Positions 1-9,015 of a stretch of DNA of 64,000 nt are shown here, piece after piece (the stretch's first letter is position 1; every line of letters begins with the position of its first letter). This DNA comes from UBA4416 sp035439445 (GTDB taxonomy: Bacteria; Bacteroidota; Bacteroidia; B-17B0; Aurantibacillaceae), in NCBI GenBank assembly GCA_035439445.1, contig DAORKG010000015.1, positions 1 through 64,000 on the forward strand, written 5' to 3'. A model generated the notes under the pieces. The model saw only the letters and a list, made by a program, of their open reading frames with translations. It made no database searches and was not told the origin of the DNA. The position numbers were made by a program, and so were the translations under genes.

Positions 1-435
1 GCTTTTTTCTCAGCCTCCGCTTTAGCTTTGGCTGCGGACTCAGCTGCTAGTTTCTCATGTGCTGCTTTTTCTTCCGCTGCCTTCTTTGCTGCTAATTCTT
101 CTGCCACTTTCTTCTCAGCCGCTAATTTATCCTGTGCCGCTTTTTCTTCTGCTACCTTCTTTGCTGCTAACTCCTCTGCCGCTTTCTTCTCAGCCGCTAA
201 CTTTTCTTGTGCTGCTTTTTCTTCCGCTGCCTTCTTTGCTGCTAATTCTTCTGCCACTTTCTTCTCAGCCGCTAATTTATCCTGTGCCGCTTTTTCTTCT
301 GCTACCTTCTTTGCTGCTAACTCCTCTGCCGCTTTCTTCTCAGCCGCTAACTTTTCTTGTGCCGCTTTTTCTTCTGCTGCCTTTTTTGCTGCTAACTCCT
401 CTGCAGCTTTCTTAGCCGCTGCTTCATCTGCTGCC
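1..435. repeat. 75-bp tandem repeat with an exact 150-bp second-order duplication
   Basis: Bases 61-210 and 211-360 are identical along their full 150 bp. Each 150-bp block is made of two diverged 75-bp units (compare 61 onward with 136 onward). Degenerate units flank the array on both sides (1-60 and 361-435). The repeat encodes 25 residues of Ala/Lys/Glu-rich helix in the minus-strand gene. Exact identity at synonymous positions points to a recent duplication by slippage or unequal crossing over. Confidence 0.9.
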
Positions 436-1145
436 TTTTTATCAGCTAATTCCTTTTCCTTTAAACAAGTTCCAACTCTAAATAATTGATCACTAGGATA
501 TCTTTCGCCAGGGATTATAGTCATAGCTTTTTCATAACTAGCCTTAGCGGTGGCGCAATCTCCTTTATTCAAAGCAATATCTCCAATGTTATTAGTAGAT
601 GTAAAACTTTCCATCTTAGCATTCTCAACATTACGCAATGACATTAACTCACCCAACATCTGATTAGTATATGCCTCGTTATGATTGAATTTCTTACCTT
701 TTTCAACATAACCAATTTTCACCAAAGGCTGCTGTAAAATAGAATAATCTACACCCTGAATTCCTTTTGCCATTACAACACCTTCTATACCAAAAGAAGG
801 CGAATATTTATCATTCACTATAGCATCCGGAACCCCCATGGTTGAGACAGAAAACCTTTTTGCATTACAGCCAGGATAAGTAACAACAACCATATAATCT
901 CCATTACTTGGAACTTCAATAATAAACTCTCCATTACCATCACTTTGCATCTGAGTAACTAAAGCAGAGCCCTTATACAAACTAATTGTTGCACCAGCCA
1001 ATTTTGATTCTGACGTTTCTATTTTGTTGGTTAATTTAAAAGATCTTAACTCAACTGTACTTTTTAATCTCAAACTCCAGGTTGGAGTTTGTGCAAAAAA
1101 ATATCCCGTAATCAGTGTAAATAAAATAAATAATTGTTTTTTCAT
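1..1145 (-). CDS. Secreted protein with Ala/Lys/Glu helical repeat (5' part, runs off window)
   Basis: This partial gene starts with ATG at 1145 and has no stop before the window edge, so about 381 residues are visible. Residues 1-19 (MKKQLFILFTLITGYFFAQ) are a signal peptide. A region with the look of a carboxypeptidase-regulatory-like beta sandwich follows at roughly residues 40-110 (GATISLYKGSALVTQMQSDG). A TPR-like segment lies near residues 200-235 (KGDCATAKASYEKA). From about residue 240 the protein is a charged Ala/Lys/Glu helix built from a 25-residue repeat resembling the TolA or OmpA-linker helix. The remainder, probably including any C-terminal domain such as OmpA, lies outside the window. 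A periplasmic or outer-membrane-associated protein is inferred; the function is not recognised. Confidence is high that it is a gene and low on its role. Confidence 0.85.
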   Translation of the reverse strand, partial: MKKQLFILFTLITGYFFAQTPTWSLRLKSTVELRSFKLTNKIETSESKLAGATISLYKGSALVTQMQSDGNGEFIIEVPSNGDYMVVVTYPGCNAKRFSVSTMGVPDAIVNDKYSPSFGIEGVVMAKGIQGVDYSILQQPLVKIGYVEKGKKFNHNEAYTNQMLGELMSLRNVENAKMESFTSTNNIGDIALNKGDCATAKASYEKAMTIIPGERYPSDQLFRVGTCLKEKELADKKAADEAAAKKAAEELAAKKAAEEKAAQEKLAAEKKAAEELAAKKVAEEKAAQDKLAAEKKVAEELAAKKAAEEKAAQEKLAAEKKAAEELAAKKVAEEKAAQDKLAAEKKVAEELAAKKAAEEKAAHEKLAAESAAKAKAEAEKK

Positions 1146-1300
1146 CTTTAAATATAAATCTCGCTTAAGACTTAAAAATAACTAAATTTTAAGCTTTGAG
1201 ATCTTATTGTTAAAAAATAATGCTTTTTAGTTAAGTACTTTATTTTAAAGGTTTTATTGCAAATATTCTTAGATTTATTTCACTAATAATTAGGAAAATA

Positions 1301-2842
1301 ATGAGTTATAAATCAATACTATTTTTACTATTTACACTTACTTTTTTTAGTTGTTCTGAAAAAACTGAAAGTCCATTTAATTCTAACCCGGATTTTGATT
1401 TTTGTGCCTCAATTCATAGAGATACAAGCATCAATCTTAGTCGAAAATTAGATTCTCTATCATCTTTAATGAAAAACCAAACAGGTGTTTATGTTTTGGA
1501 GGATGGAGACGGCTCGATGGTTGCGAGAGCTTGGCTAAGCGAGTATGCAGAACATAGTATTGACATACAATACTTCATTTTCACTGCTGACAATGTTGGT
1601 TTAATTGCGGCTGATTATTTAGTGAGGGCTGCCGATAGAGGAGTAAAAGTTCGCATATTAGTTGATGACATAATGGTTGAGGCAGATGAAGAGAAACTAT
1701 TGACTTTAGATTCTCATGAAAATATTTCAATAAAAATATATAATCCATCCACCAATATAGGTAAAACATTGAGCGATAAAATTTACAAACTAAGTCATGA
1801 TTTTAGGGGTGCAAATCAACGTATGCATAACAAAACTTTTACCGTTGACGGGAAAGTCGTTATTACAGGGGGGAGAAATATTGCCGATGAATATTTTGAC
1901 TATGACCATGAATATAATTTTAGAGACCGTGATGTTTTACTAATTGGGAAAGAAACTCAAAAAATACAACAATCGTTTGAACTATTTTGGAACAGCTCCT
2001 TTGTTGCCGACGTAAAATCATTAATAGACACAACCAAGTATAATTATACCGGAGCAAATCGTTTTGACAAACTGCATCAATACGCCTGTGACTCTGTTAA
2101 CTTTTGGCCGCAGGTAAGAGAGAAGATAAAACAAATACCCAAAGCTTTTGATGATATTCAAAAATCAGGTAAACTACAATGGGTGGATAGTGTTGAATTT
2201 GTATCTGACTTACCAGGGAAAAATGATGGCATTAAGGGATTGGCAGGAGGAGGAATAACTACTAGCACACTAATAAATTTGATAAATCAAGCTAAAGATT
2301 CTATCATTATCCAATCACCCTATTTGATTACCACAGATGTTGGAAAACAGCTATTTAAAGAAGCAACTAATCGTGGAGTAAAAATAAAGATCCTGACTAA
2401 CAGCATGGCTTCAACTGATAATTTAGAGGCTTTTAGTGGTTATCAAAGAGACCGTAAAGAGCTGCTAAAAACAGGAGTTAGAATTTTTGAATTTAAACCT
2501 GATGCAGCAGTCCGCTTGAAAATTTTAACCGGTGCGTTACAAAAAAAATTGCACCACACTCCAATTTTTGGATTACATGCCAAATCAATGGTTATTGATG
2601 GCAAAATAACTGTTATTGGCACTTTTAATTTAGATCCACGAAGTGCTAATTTAAATACTGAATGTATCACCATCATTCATTCTGAAAGCATTACCAAAGA
2701 TGTACAATTGGAAATGTTGGAAGAATTAAAGCCTGAAAATGCATGGGAAACTACTCCAAATTTCAATCCTGATTCAAAAGCGACATTAAAGAAAAATTTA
2801 AAAACAACTGTGATGAAAGTCATACCAAAAGGTATTTTATAA
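1301..2842 (+). CDS. Phospholipase D family lipoprotein (cardiolipin synthase ClsC-like)
   Basis: This 513-residue protein has two HKD phospholipase D motifs: H176-x-K178-x4-D183 (HNKTFTVDGK) and H426-x-K428-x4-D433 (HAKSMVIDGK), followed by conserved G-(R/T)-x-N segments. Two HKD halves separated by about 250 residues and the segment GRNIADEYF match the ClsC/YmdC branch, which makes cardiolipin by phosphatidyl transfer. The N-terminus is a short hydrophobic stretch ending in a lipobox-like LTFFSC (Cys18), so a lipoprotein is predicted, which is unusual for a cardiolipin synthase and could instead indicate a periplasmic phospholipase or nuclease. The aminotransferase gene follows after 9 bases. 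The fold is near certain; the substrate is inferred. Confidence 0.88.
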   Translation: MSYKSILFLLFTLTFFSCSEKTESPFNSNPDFDFCASIHRDTSINLSRKLDSLSSLMKNQTGVYVLEDGDGSMVARAWLSEYAEHSIDIQYFIFTADNVGLIAADYLVRAADRGVKVRILVDDIMVEADEEKLLTLDSHENISIKIYNPSTNIGKTLSDKIYKLSHDFRGANQRMHNKTFTVDGKVVITGGRNIADEYFDYDHEYNFRDRDVLLIGKETQKIQQSFELFWNSSFVADVKSLIDTTKYNYTGANRFDKLHQYACDSVNFWPQVREKIKQIPKAFDDIQKSGKLQWVDSVEFVSDLPGKNDGIKGLAGGGITTSTLINLINQAKDSIIIQSPYLITTDVGKQLFKEATNRGVKIKILTNSMASTDNLEAFSGYQRDRKELLKTGVRIFEFKPDAAVRLKILTGALQKKLHHTPIFGLHAKSMVIDGKITVIGTFNLDPRSANLNTECITIIHSESITKDVQLEMLEELKPENAWETTPNFNPDSKATLKKNLKTTVMKVIPKGIL

Positions 2843-2851
2843 TATTATCAA

Positions 2852-4030
2852 ATGAATACAAGTAACTTAAAAACACTATTCATCATAAATCCAAACATTA
2901 CTTTTTTGAATTTTGGATCATTTGGTGCCTGTCCGAAACCTATTTTTGAAAATTACCAAAGATGGCAACTGGAACTTGAGTATGAGCCAGTTCAATTTAT
3001 GACTGTAAATGGATTCAAATATTTAAAACATTCTAGAGAAGCGCTTGGCGAATATGTTAATTGTAAAGCAGATGATGTCATCTTCACAATGAATCCATCT
3101 TATGCCATAAATATTATTGCAAAATGTATTGATTTGAATCCGGGCGATGAAATCTTAACAACCGATTTGGAATATGGCGCCATGGACAAAACATGGAATT
3201 ACTATTGTAAACAAAAAGGAGCAAACTATATCCGACAACCTATTCATTTACCTTTAACTACCAAAGAAGCAATTGTTGAGCAATTTTTCAAAGGTTTAAC
3301 TCCAAAAACAAAAGCTATTTTTATTAGTCAAATCACTAGCAGTACTGCATTGATTTTACCTGTGAAAGAAATTTGTGATGTGGCTAAACAAAAAGGATTA
3401 TTGACTATTGTAGATGGTGCTCATGTTCCTGCTCACATACCGCTTAATCTTCAAGAACTAAAAGCAGATATTTATACAGGAGCTTGTCATAAGTGGATGA
3501 TGACCCCGAAGGGCTGTTCTTTTTTATATGTATCAAAAGAACAACAACATTGGATTGATCCATTAATCATAAGCTGGGGATATGATAGCGCATTTCCTTC
3601 ACACTCTCAATTTTTAGATTACCATCAACTACAAGGCACAAGAGATTTTTCAGCCTTTTTAACGGTTCCTAAAGCCATAGAATTTTTAAATGAACACAAC
3701 TGGGAAAAACATGCTGCTGCCTGCAGACAATTAGTAAGAGACAATGCACAACGTTTTTGTGACTTATTAGGCACAAAACCTTTATGTCCATTAACAGATG
3801 ATTTTCTAGGTCAAATGTTTAGTATTCCAATTCATACAACAGAACCTGAAACACTGCAACGAGATTTATTTGAAGCCTATAAAATAGAAATACCGGTAAT
3901 GAGACATGGAAACGATGTGTATTTAAGATACAGTATTCAGGTATTTAATTCTCAAAAAGACTTAGATATATTATACGATGCCTTAAAGGAAATAATTGCC
4001 AATACAGAGTTAATACAAATAAAACATTAG
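2852..4030 (+). CDS. Class V aminotransferase (isopenicillin-N epimerase/cysteine desulfurase-like)
   Basis: This 392-residue PLP enzyme of fold type I begins with the typical segment FLNFGSFGACPKP. It carries the PLP-contacting Asp in VDGAH (D188) and the Schiff-base lysine in TGACHKWMMTPKG (K214). The C-terminus has the small domain with MRHGNDVYLRYSIQVFN. Length and motifs fit the NifS-like subgroup often annotated as isopenicillin-N epimerase, a family with varied substrates (cysteine desulfuration, racemisation or kynurenine-type cleavage). No Cys loop typical of IscS/SufS is evident, so cysteine desulfurase activity is not assumed. It begins 9 bases after the phospholipase D gene and is probably co-transcribed. 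Exact reaction unknown. Confidence 0.88.
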   Translation: MNTSNLKTLFIINPNITFLNFGSFGACPKPIFENYQRWQLELEYEPVQFMTVNGFKYLKHSREALGEYVNCKADDVIFTMNPSYAINIIAKCIDLNPGDEILTTDLEYGAMDKTWNYYCKQKGANYIRQPIHLPLTTKEAIVEQFFKGLTPKTKAIFISQITSSTALILPVKEICDVAKQKGLLTIVDGAHVPAHIPLNLQELKADIYTGACHKWMMTPKGCSFLYVSKEQQHWIDPLIISWGYDSAFPSHSQFLDYHQLQGTRDFSAFLTVPKAIEFLNEHNWEKHAAACRQLVRDNAQRFCDLLGTKPLCPLTDDFLGQMFSIPIHTTEPETLQRDLFEAYKIEIPVMRHGNDVYLRYSIQVFNSQKDLDILYDALKEIIANTELIQIKH

Positions 4031-4078
4031 GTCTGAAATTAAATAATAGCAAGGCTTTTCATCTTTTTGAAAGATTTA

Positions 4079-4109
4079 TTTGTGTATAACAAAATAAAAC
4101 CTATCTTTG
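4079..4109 (+). promoter_or_regulatory. Bacteroidota-type promoter for the initiator tRNA
   Basis: TTTG at 4079-4082 is followed after 19 bases by TATCTTTG at 4102-4109. This matches the Bacteroidota vegetative consensus TTTG-N19-TAnnTTTG exactly. Transcription should begin near 4115, about 55 bases before the tRNA. Confidence 0.8.
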
Positions 4110-4170
4110 CACCTCGAAAATAACAAACGTTACTTTCTAAGATTAAAAAGTTCTTTAAAAATAAACATAT

Positions 4171-4245
<75 letters not shown>

Positions 4246-4248
4246 TTG

Positions 4249-4280
4249 AAAAGGCCTTTACTAAACAGTAGAGGCTTTTT
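4249..4280 (+). terminator. Intrinsic terminator of the tRNA gene
   Basis: Arms 4249-4262 and 4267-4280 form a 14-bp stem (two G-T wobbles) with loop AAAC, ending in a T run. It lies between the tRNA and era, so era must be reached by readthrough or by its own promoter within the 24 bases before its start. Confidence 0.75.
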
Positions 4281-4304
4281 CGTTTTATAGAAAAAAGTAA
4301 AAAA

Positions 4305-5195
4305 TTGTCACAAAATCCACATAAATCAGGCTTTGTAAGCATTATTGGTTGCCCAAATGTTGGCAAATCAACCTTAATGAACGTATTAGTTGGAGAAAAA
4401 CTAAGTATCATTACATCTAAAGCACAAACTACACGTCACCGTATTATGGGCATTGTGAGTGGTGATGATTACCAAATTGTTTTTTCTGATACTCCGGGTA
4501 TATTAAAACCTAACTACAAACTTCAAGAAAAAATGATGGAGTTTGTTGTCTCTGCCCTAAGTGATGCTGATGTATTTTTATTAATTGTAGATATTTACGA
4601 GGATATTGTTTTAGATGAGAAATATTTAGAAAAACTTAAGAAAACAAAAACTCCTGTTTTATTATTATTAAATAAAATAGACATGGCCACTCAAGAAGTA
4701 CTTGACACAAAAATGGCAGAATGGAGAGAAAAATTACCAAATGCTGAAATCATTCCTATTTCTGCATTAAAAAAATTCAATTTAGAAAATGTGATGTACA
4801 GAATTGTGCAGTTATTGCCAGTTGGTGAAGCATTTTATGACAAAGATACTTTAACAGATAAACCTGAAAAATTTTTCGTTTCAGAAATAATCCGTGAAAA
4901 AATATTATTGCAGTATAAAAAAGAGATTCCTTATAGTGTAGAGGTAATTGTAAATTCTTTTAAAGACGAAGAAAATCTCTTAAAAATACAAGCTGATATT
5001 TTAGTAGAGCGTGAAAGCCAAAAAGCAATTATCATTGGGCATAAAGGAGAAGCTCTAAAAAAAGTTGGGACACGTGCTCGTGAAGACGCTGAGAAATTTT
5101 TTGGCAAAAAAATATTTTTAGAGCTATATGTAAAAGTTGTAAAAGATTGGAGAAACAATGACTCTAACTTGAAAAATTTTGGGTACCAAAGTTAA
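4305..5195 (+). CDS. era: GTPase Era
   Basis: This 296-residue protein has the full Era architecture. The G domain carries G1 GCPNVGKS (15-22), the switch I TTRH segment (42-45), G3 DTPG (62-65), G4 NKID (123-126) and G5 SAL (153-155). A C-terminal KH domain follows, with IIIGHKGEALKKVG near residue 245. Era binds the 3' end of 16S rRNA and assists 30S assembly. The start used is TTG at 4305, chosen because the protein then begins MSQNPHKSGFVSIIG, as expected for Era; no upstream in-frame ATG fits between the tRNA terminator and this point. It is convergent with mnmD, whose stop lies just after its own. Confidence 0.97.
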   Translation: MSQNPHKSGFVSIIGCPNVGKSTLMNVLVGEKLSIITSKAQTTRHRIMGIVSGDDYQIVFSDTPGILKPNYKLQEKMMEFVVSALSDADVFLLIVDIYEDIVLDEKYLEKLKKTKTPVLLLLNKIDMATQEVLDTKMAEWREKLPNAEIIPISALKKFNLENVMYRIVQLLPVGEAFYDKDTLTDKPEKFFVSEIIREKILLQYKKEIPYSVEVIVNSFKDEENLLKIQADILVERESQKAIIIGHKGEALKKVGTRAREDAEKFFGKKIFLELYVKVVKDWRNNDSNLKNFGYQS

Positions 5196-5196
5196 T

Positions 5197-5883
5197 CTAC
5201 TTCAATCCTCTTGTCATTTCTCGTTTACCTAAAGCACCTGGTAATGATTGAACTTTAAAACCAACTTGTTTCATATTGCGCTTCATCTGACCTTGCGCGC
5301 AATAGGTAACTAAAACACCATTTTCATTAAGCAAATTGTACATCTTTTTAAAAACACTTTCTGTCCATAATTCAGGTTGCTCTGAAGGAGAAAAAGCATC
5401 AAAATAGATAATATCAAATCTTTGCTGAGAATTAAAATCCTCTAATAAACATAAATGTTTAGTGAGCGTAAATAAATTAGATACCTGCCCTGCCCTATTC
5501 CACTCTTGTTGGTGCATTTGATTAAATGAAAATTTATCTGTTTCAGAAAATTCATTTGTATAATTAAGCTGTGAAGCTTCTGATAAAGAAACTGGATAAG
5601 CTTCAATACTATGATAATTAATTTTCAAATGATTTTCTTTTGAGAAGAGATAGGTCATAAAAGCATTTAATCCCGTACCAAAACCAATTTCTAAAATCGA
5701 AATATCATCAGATTGATTTTGTTTATGAAAGAAATCTAAACCATTTTGAATAAAGACATGCTTACTTTCGGAAATAGCTCCTCTGGTTGAATGATAAGTT
5801 GCTTTAAAACGTTCACTATACAGGGTATGTGAATTATCCTCTGTAGTCAAAAAAGAAATTGAATATTGGTCTTTTTCTCCCAT
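5197..5883 (-). CDS. mnmD: tRNA U34 5-methylaminomethyl methyltransferase MnmD (MnmC N-domain type)
   Basis: This 228-residue SAM-dependent methyltransferase has the glycine-rich SAM motif ILEIGFGTGLNAF and the family signature YFDAFSPSEQPELW. It corresponds to the methyltransferase half of bifunctional E. coli MnmC and lacks the FAD oxidase half, the standalone arrangement usual in this phylum. It finishes mnm5(s2)U at the wobble position of tRNAs. It lies 7 bases downstream of the helicase gene as the last gene of the six-gene minus-strand operon. Confidence 0.93.
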   Translation of the reverse strand: MGEKDQYSISFLTTEDNSHTLYSERFKATYHSTRGAISESKHVFIQNGLDFFHKQNQSDDISILEIGFGTGLNAFMTYLFSKENHLKINYHSIEAYPVSLSEASQLNYTNEFSETDKFSFNQMHQQEWNRAGQVSNLFTLTKHLCLLEDFNSQQRFDIIYFDAFSPSEQPELWTESVFKKMYNLLNENGVLVTYCAQGQMKRNMKQVGFKVQSLPGALGKREMTRGLK

Positions 5884-5890
5884 TATTTAA

Positions 5891-7825
5891 TTAAGCCTCG
5901 TAACTATATTCCCAAGCTGATTTATAAAAATTATGCTTCTCACAATACTCAATAAATGATTTGTAAAATGGATGATTTCCTATAGTAGCTGTATCCATAA
6001 TAACGACTAACTTTTTCTTTGCTCTGGTTAATGCCACATTCATTCGACGTATATCAGATAAGAAGCCTATCTCAGAAGTTGGATTACTGCGAACTAATGA
6101 AATATAAATCACATCACATTCTTCGCCTTGAAAGCCATCAATTGTTTTTACAGCAAGCTCATTAATAGGGTAAGCAGAATAATCAAACTCTGTTAATTTC
6201 TCTTTTAGTAATTCAATCTGCTCTTTATATGGAGAAATAATTCCAATATCAATTTTGGTTGTCTCCCCTGATAATTGGTATTGTTGCAACAATATATCTA
6301 AATGTTTAAATAGTAAATCTGCTTCTCCTTTATTAGATAAACTTAAGGTTTCAGAATTTTGTAATTCATCGAAACTGCATCCTGCTGTGTCAACTAACTC
6401 AACTGGAATATGAAGTATATCAATATCTTCATTAGTAGATAGCAAAGTATCTTTTACAGTTGCATCAGCCTCTAGCTCGTTATTATAAAAGTACGCATTA
6501 CTAAACTGCATGATATGTTGATGCATTCGATATTGCCTGGTAAGCAATGTAGAAATCGTATCATGTTGGATACATCTATCCAACATCGTTTTATCTAAAC
6601 CTTCTTGTTTAGCTTTGATGCTTTTTACAACCGGAGGTAACTGAAAATGATCACCACTAAAAATAACACGATTACATTTCAATAATGGTATCCAAGAAAT
6701 TGCTTCTAATGCTTGTGACGCTTCATCAAAAAACAAGGTATTGAATTTCTTTTTAGCTAGAGCTTTATTGGTAGATGTAACTGGAGTACAACAAATAACC
6801 TGAGCATTATCAAATAAAGAGTCTACAATATAATCTTCCAACAAACGTGATTCTTTAATACAATTTCTTGCTTCGGTATAGTACAATGCTCTTTGTTTGG
6901 CGTCTTCTTTTCCAAAGGTACGTTTGTATTTGGATGCCATTCTAAAATACTCTTCAGCATTGCGTCGTAAATTTTTTATATCCTTGTAATTGACATGTGA
7001 TTGTATTTGTCCGTCAATAGTTGTTTTTTGTAAATCTTCGGAAACTCTTGCAGGATGGCCAACTCGCAACACATTAATCCCCTGCTCGATTAATTTCTCA
7101 GTTAACAAATCAACTGCTGTATTAGTTGGCGCACATACTAACACTTGCTTTTCGGATTGCAATACTAAGCGAATTGCTTGTACAATTGTTGTTGTCTTAC
7201 CTGTACCCGGAGGCCCGTGAACTACTGCAATATCATTGGCCGATAAAATATGTCTTACGGCTCTGTTTTGAGATAAATTCAATTGAGGGATAACTAAAGA
7301 ATCATCCACTTTTTCAAATGTAGGAATTTCGGTTCCTTCAATAATTTCTCTCAATTCGGCTACTCTGTTATTTCGCGCACCAATCACTTCATCTAATGCC
7401 TTTTGCATTTCGATGTAACTATTGTCATCAAATTGAATATTAACTCCTAATCTTCCCTCATAACACCAATCCGGTAATTCATCCGTATGAAGAATAATTT
7501 TCATTTTATTTTTTCCAGACTGTTTGATTGTACCAGTTAACTCCTGAACCTCTTCTGGATTTTTATTAGAAAAGAGAGTCACATTTTTACCTGCACTAAA
7601 TTGATGAGGAGTGTCTAACTGATTAGTTCTTTCAATTTCAATATGAACATAATCCGCATAACCCAATTCATCAGATAAAATTTGAATTGGAAACCAGGTT
7701 ACTCCGTTTTTTTTTCTTTGCTCTATACTGGCTCTTAAAAACTGCTCTTTGTATTGATAGTAATCTTCTTCTCGTTCTATCAACAACAATTCTTTAAGAT
7801 GCTTTATTCTATCTATGCTACTCAT
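5891..7825 (-). CDS. Superfamily 1 helicase, IGHMBP2/UPF1-like
   Basis: This 644-residue protein has Walker A GPPGTGKTTT at about residue 204, motif Ia CAPTNTAVD, motif II DEASQAL near residue 364, motif III SGDHFQLPP, motif IV/V segments (LTRQYRMH, TIDGFQGEE) and motif VI NVALTRAKK. The N-terminal 180 residues contain a beta-barrel segment as in UPF1/IGHMBP2 proteins. It is a 5'-3' nucleic-acid helicase; bacterial members are common in Bacteroidota but their job is unclear. Its start overlaps the stop of the serine hydrolase gene by 4 bases, showing translational coupling. Confidence 0.93.
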   Translation of the reverse strand: MSSIDRIKHLKELLLIEREEDYYQYKEQFLRASIEQRKKNGVTWFPIQILSDELGYADYVHIEIERTNQLDTPHQFSAGKNVTLFSNKNPEEVQELTGTIKQSGKNKMKIILHTDELPDWCYEGRLGVNIQFDDNSYIEMQKALDEVIGARNNRVAELREIIEGTEIPTFEKVDDSLVIPQLNLSQNRAVRHILSANDIAVVHGPPGTGKTTTIVQAIRLVLQSEKQVLVCAPTNTAVDLLTEKLIEQGINVLRVGHPARVSEDLQKTTIDGQIQSHVNYKDIKNLRRNAEEYFRMASKYKRTFGKEDAKQRALYYTEARNCIKESRLLEDYIVDSLFDNAQVICCTPVTSTNKALAKKKFNTLFFDEASQALEAISWIPLLKCNRVIFSGDHFQLPPVVKSIKAKQEGLDKTMLDRCIQHDTISTLLTRQYRMHQHIMQFSNAYFYNNELEADATVKDTLLSTNEDIDILHIPVELVDTAGCSFDELQNSETLSLSNKGEADLLFKHLDILLQQYQLSGETTKIDIGIISPYKEQIELLKEKLTEFDYSAYPINELAVKTIDGFQGEECDVIYISLVRSNPTSEIGFLSDIRRMNVALTRAKKKLVVIMDTATIGNHPFYKSFIEYCEKHNFYKSAWEYSYEA

Positions 7826-9012
7826 TTTTTTCTTTTCAATTCGTAAGCATAAATCTGTCTTCCCAGTTCAGCTAAAAAAGGTAATGCTATTGTTTTATAC
7901 TCATATTTACCATCATTTATAATTTGGTTTTCATTAGTATAAATCACGGCACTTAACATAAACTCAACGTTTTCTTTTTCATTATGGATATAAGCACAAT
8001 CAGACATAAAGCCATATGATTGCCCAACAATATTAGTTATTTTAATATCTGAATTAGTAATTGGTTTCTTGCTATCCCCGAATATAAAATACTTTTTATA
8101 ACTATCATAATACACTTTTGGATTATAAGTTGGATGAGAACTCTCTCGAGGGTACATGGTAAGATAATTAATTAAAAATTGTCTATCCTCTTCCATCAAA
8201 TCAAAACGCTGTTCCATTGGCAAATAATTATTAAAAACTAAACGCTGCAAAATAGAATGTGTGTTTTGTAAAGACATATAATTCATATTCGAAAAATCTT
8301 TAGGTTGATTTACTTTTTTATTATTTGAATTAATGTATGCCTTGCCAACTAATACCTGACCTAATGGATGAGAGTATGTTTTAGAAGCAATTTTTGGTTC
8401 TAAATAAATAAACCCTCTTAAATTTTTATCTTGAAATCCAATAGGATTAGTGCTTGTATTTTCTGTTCCTTTGCAACCTCCATCAAAACGATGAATTATT
8501 CTGATGTTTTTGTATCCTAATTCGGCAAGCCTATCATGAATATAATCCACCCCTAAAAATTCATAAATCCTACCATAAGCAAAATTATCACTCACTAAGG
8601 CCATTCGTTTTATGTACTGCGCAATACTTGGATATCCATTTGCTGCAGTTGTATCTATCCTTACACTTCTTTGACAGGCATTAGCACTATCCGTAAACAT
8701 AATTGTGTTACTGTATATTTTAAGATTTTTTGTTTTCTCTAAAGCTAGAATTGAACAAGGTAGTTTCACCAAACTAGCACAATAAAAGTAATTGGATGAA
8801 TCTAAATGATAGGTATATGTTTTAAAACTTGGTTTTCCTTCAGCATCTCTTTTTATTTGAGTGTAAATAATTTGTAAGCGGTATTTCTTTAAATCTGCAT
8901 TTACCTTATGAAGTATAGGCTTTTGTTTTAAAATAGAATCAAACGAAAAAGTTTGTCCAAATACAAAATTTGAAAACAATAAAATTAAATTGATCGTTAA
9001 TTTAATTTTCAT
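7822..9012 (-). CDS. Secreted serine hydrolase of the class A beta-lactamase fold
   Basis: The protein has 396 residues and a signal peptide (residues 1-19, ending FGQ). An SxxK motif (SLVK, Ser about 80) and an SDN motif (about 138-140, in LVSDNFAYGRIYE) are in class A order and spacing. The third motif, normally KTG, reads QSYG in the context IVGQSYGFMSDCAYI, so the fold is clear but classical beta-lactamase activity is doubtful. A central insertion (about residues 175-250) is absent from true beta-lactamases. Related proteins may be peptidases acting on cell wall or peptides. It sits 3 bases after the lipoprotein gene and overlaps the helicase gene. The fold call is firm; the substrate is unknown. 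Confidence 0.87.
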   Translation of the reverse strand: MKIKLTINLILLFSNFVFGQTFSFDSILKQKPILHKVNADLKKYRLQIIYTQIKRDAEGKPSFKTYTYHLDSSNYFYCASLVKLPCSILALEKTKNLKIYSNTIMFTDSANACQRSVRIDTTAANGYPSIAQYIKRMALVSDNFAYGRIYEFLGVDYIHDRLAELGYKNIRIIHRFDGGCKGTENTSTNPIGFQDKNLRGFIYLEPKIASKTYSHPLGQVLVGKAYINSNNKKVNQPKDFSNMNYMSLQNTHSILQRLVFNNYLPMEQRFDLMEEDRQFLINYLTMYPRESSHPTYNPKVYYDSYKKYFIFGDSKKPITNSDIKITNIVGQSYGFMSDCAYIHNEKENVEFMLSAVIYTNENQIINDGKYEYKTIALPFLAELGRQIYAYELKRKK

Positions 9013-9015
9013 GTT

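Noticed and set aside
61..435. Direct repeats that could be taken for a CRISPR array
   Set aside because: Units are contiguous without spacers, are diverged in halves and code for a continuous helix.
28..489. Ser/Ala/Phe-rich plus-strand reading frame
   Set aside because: It is the complement of the Ala/Lys/Glu repeat of the minus-strand gene. The repeat period of 75 bp keeps all frames open; there is no signal or domain of its own.
2852..4030. SufS/IscS cysteine desulfurase identity for the class V aminotransferase
   Set aside because: No catalytic Cys loop is evident and no suf or isc genes are nearby.
5891..7825. Helicase as part of a phage-defence system
   Set aside because: It is embedded in an operon with tRNA modification and envelope genes, without nuclease or restriction partners; UPF1-like helicases are common housekeeping genes in this phylum.
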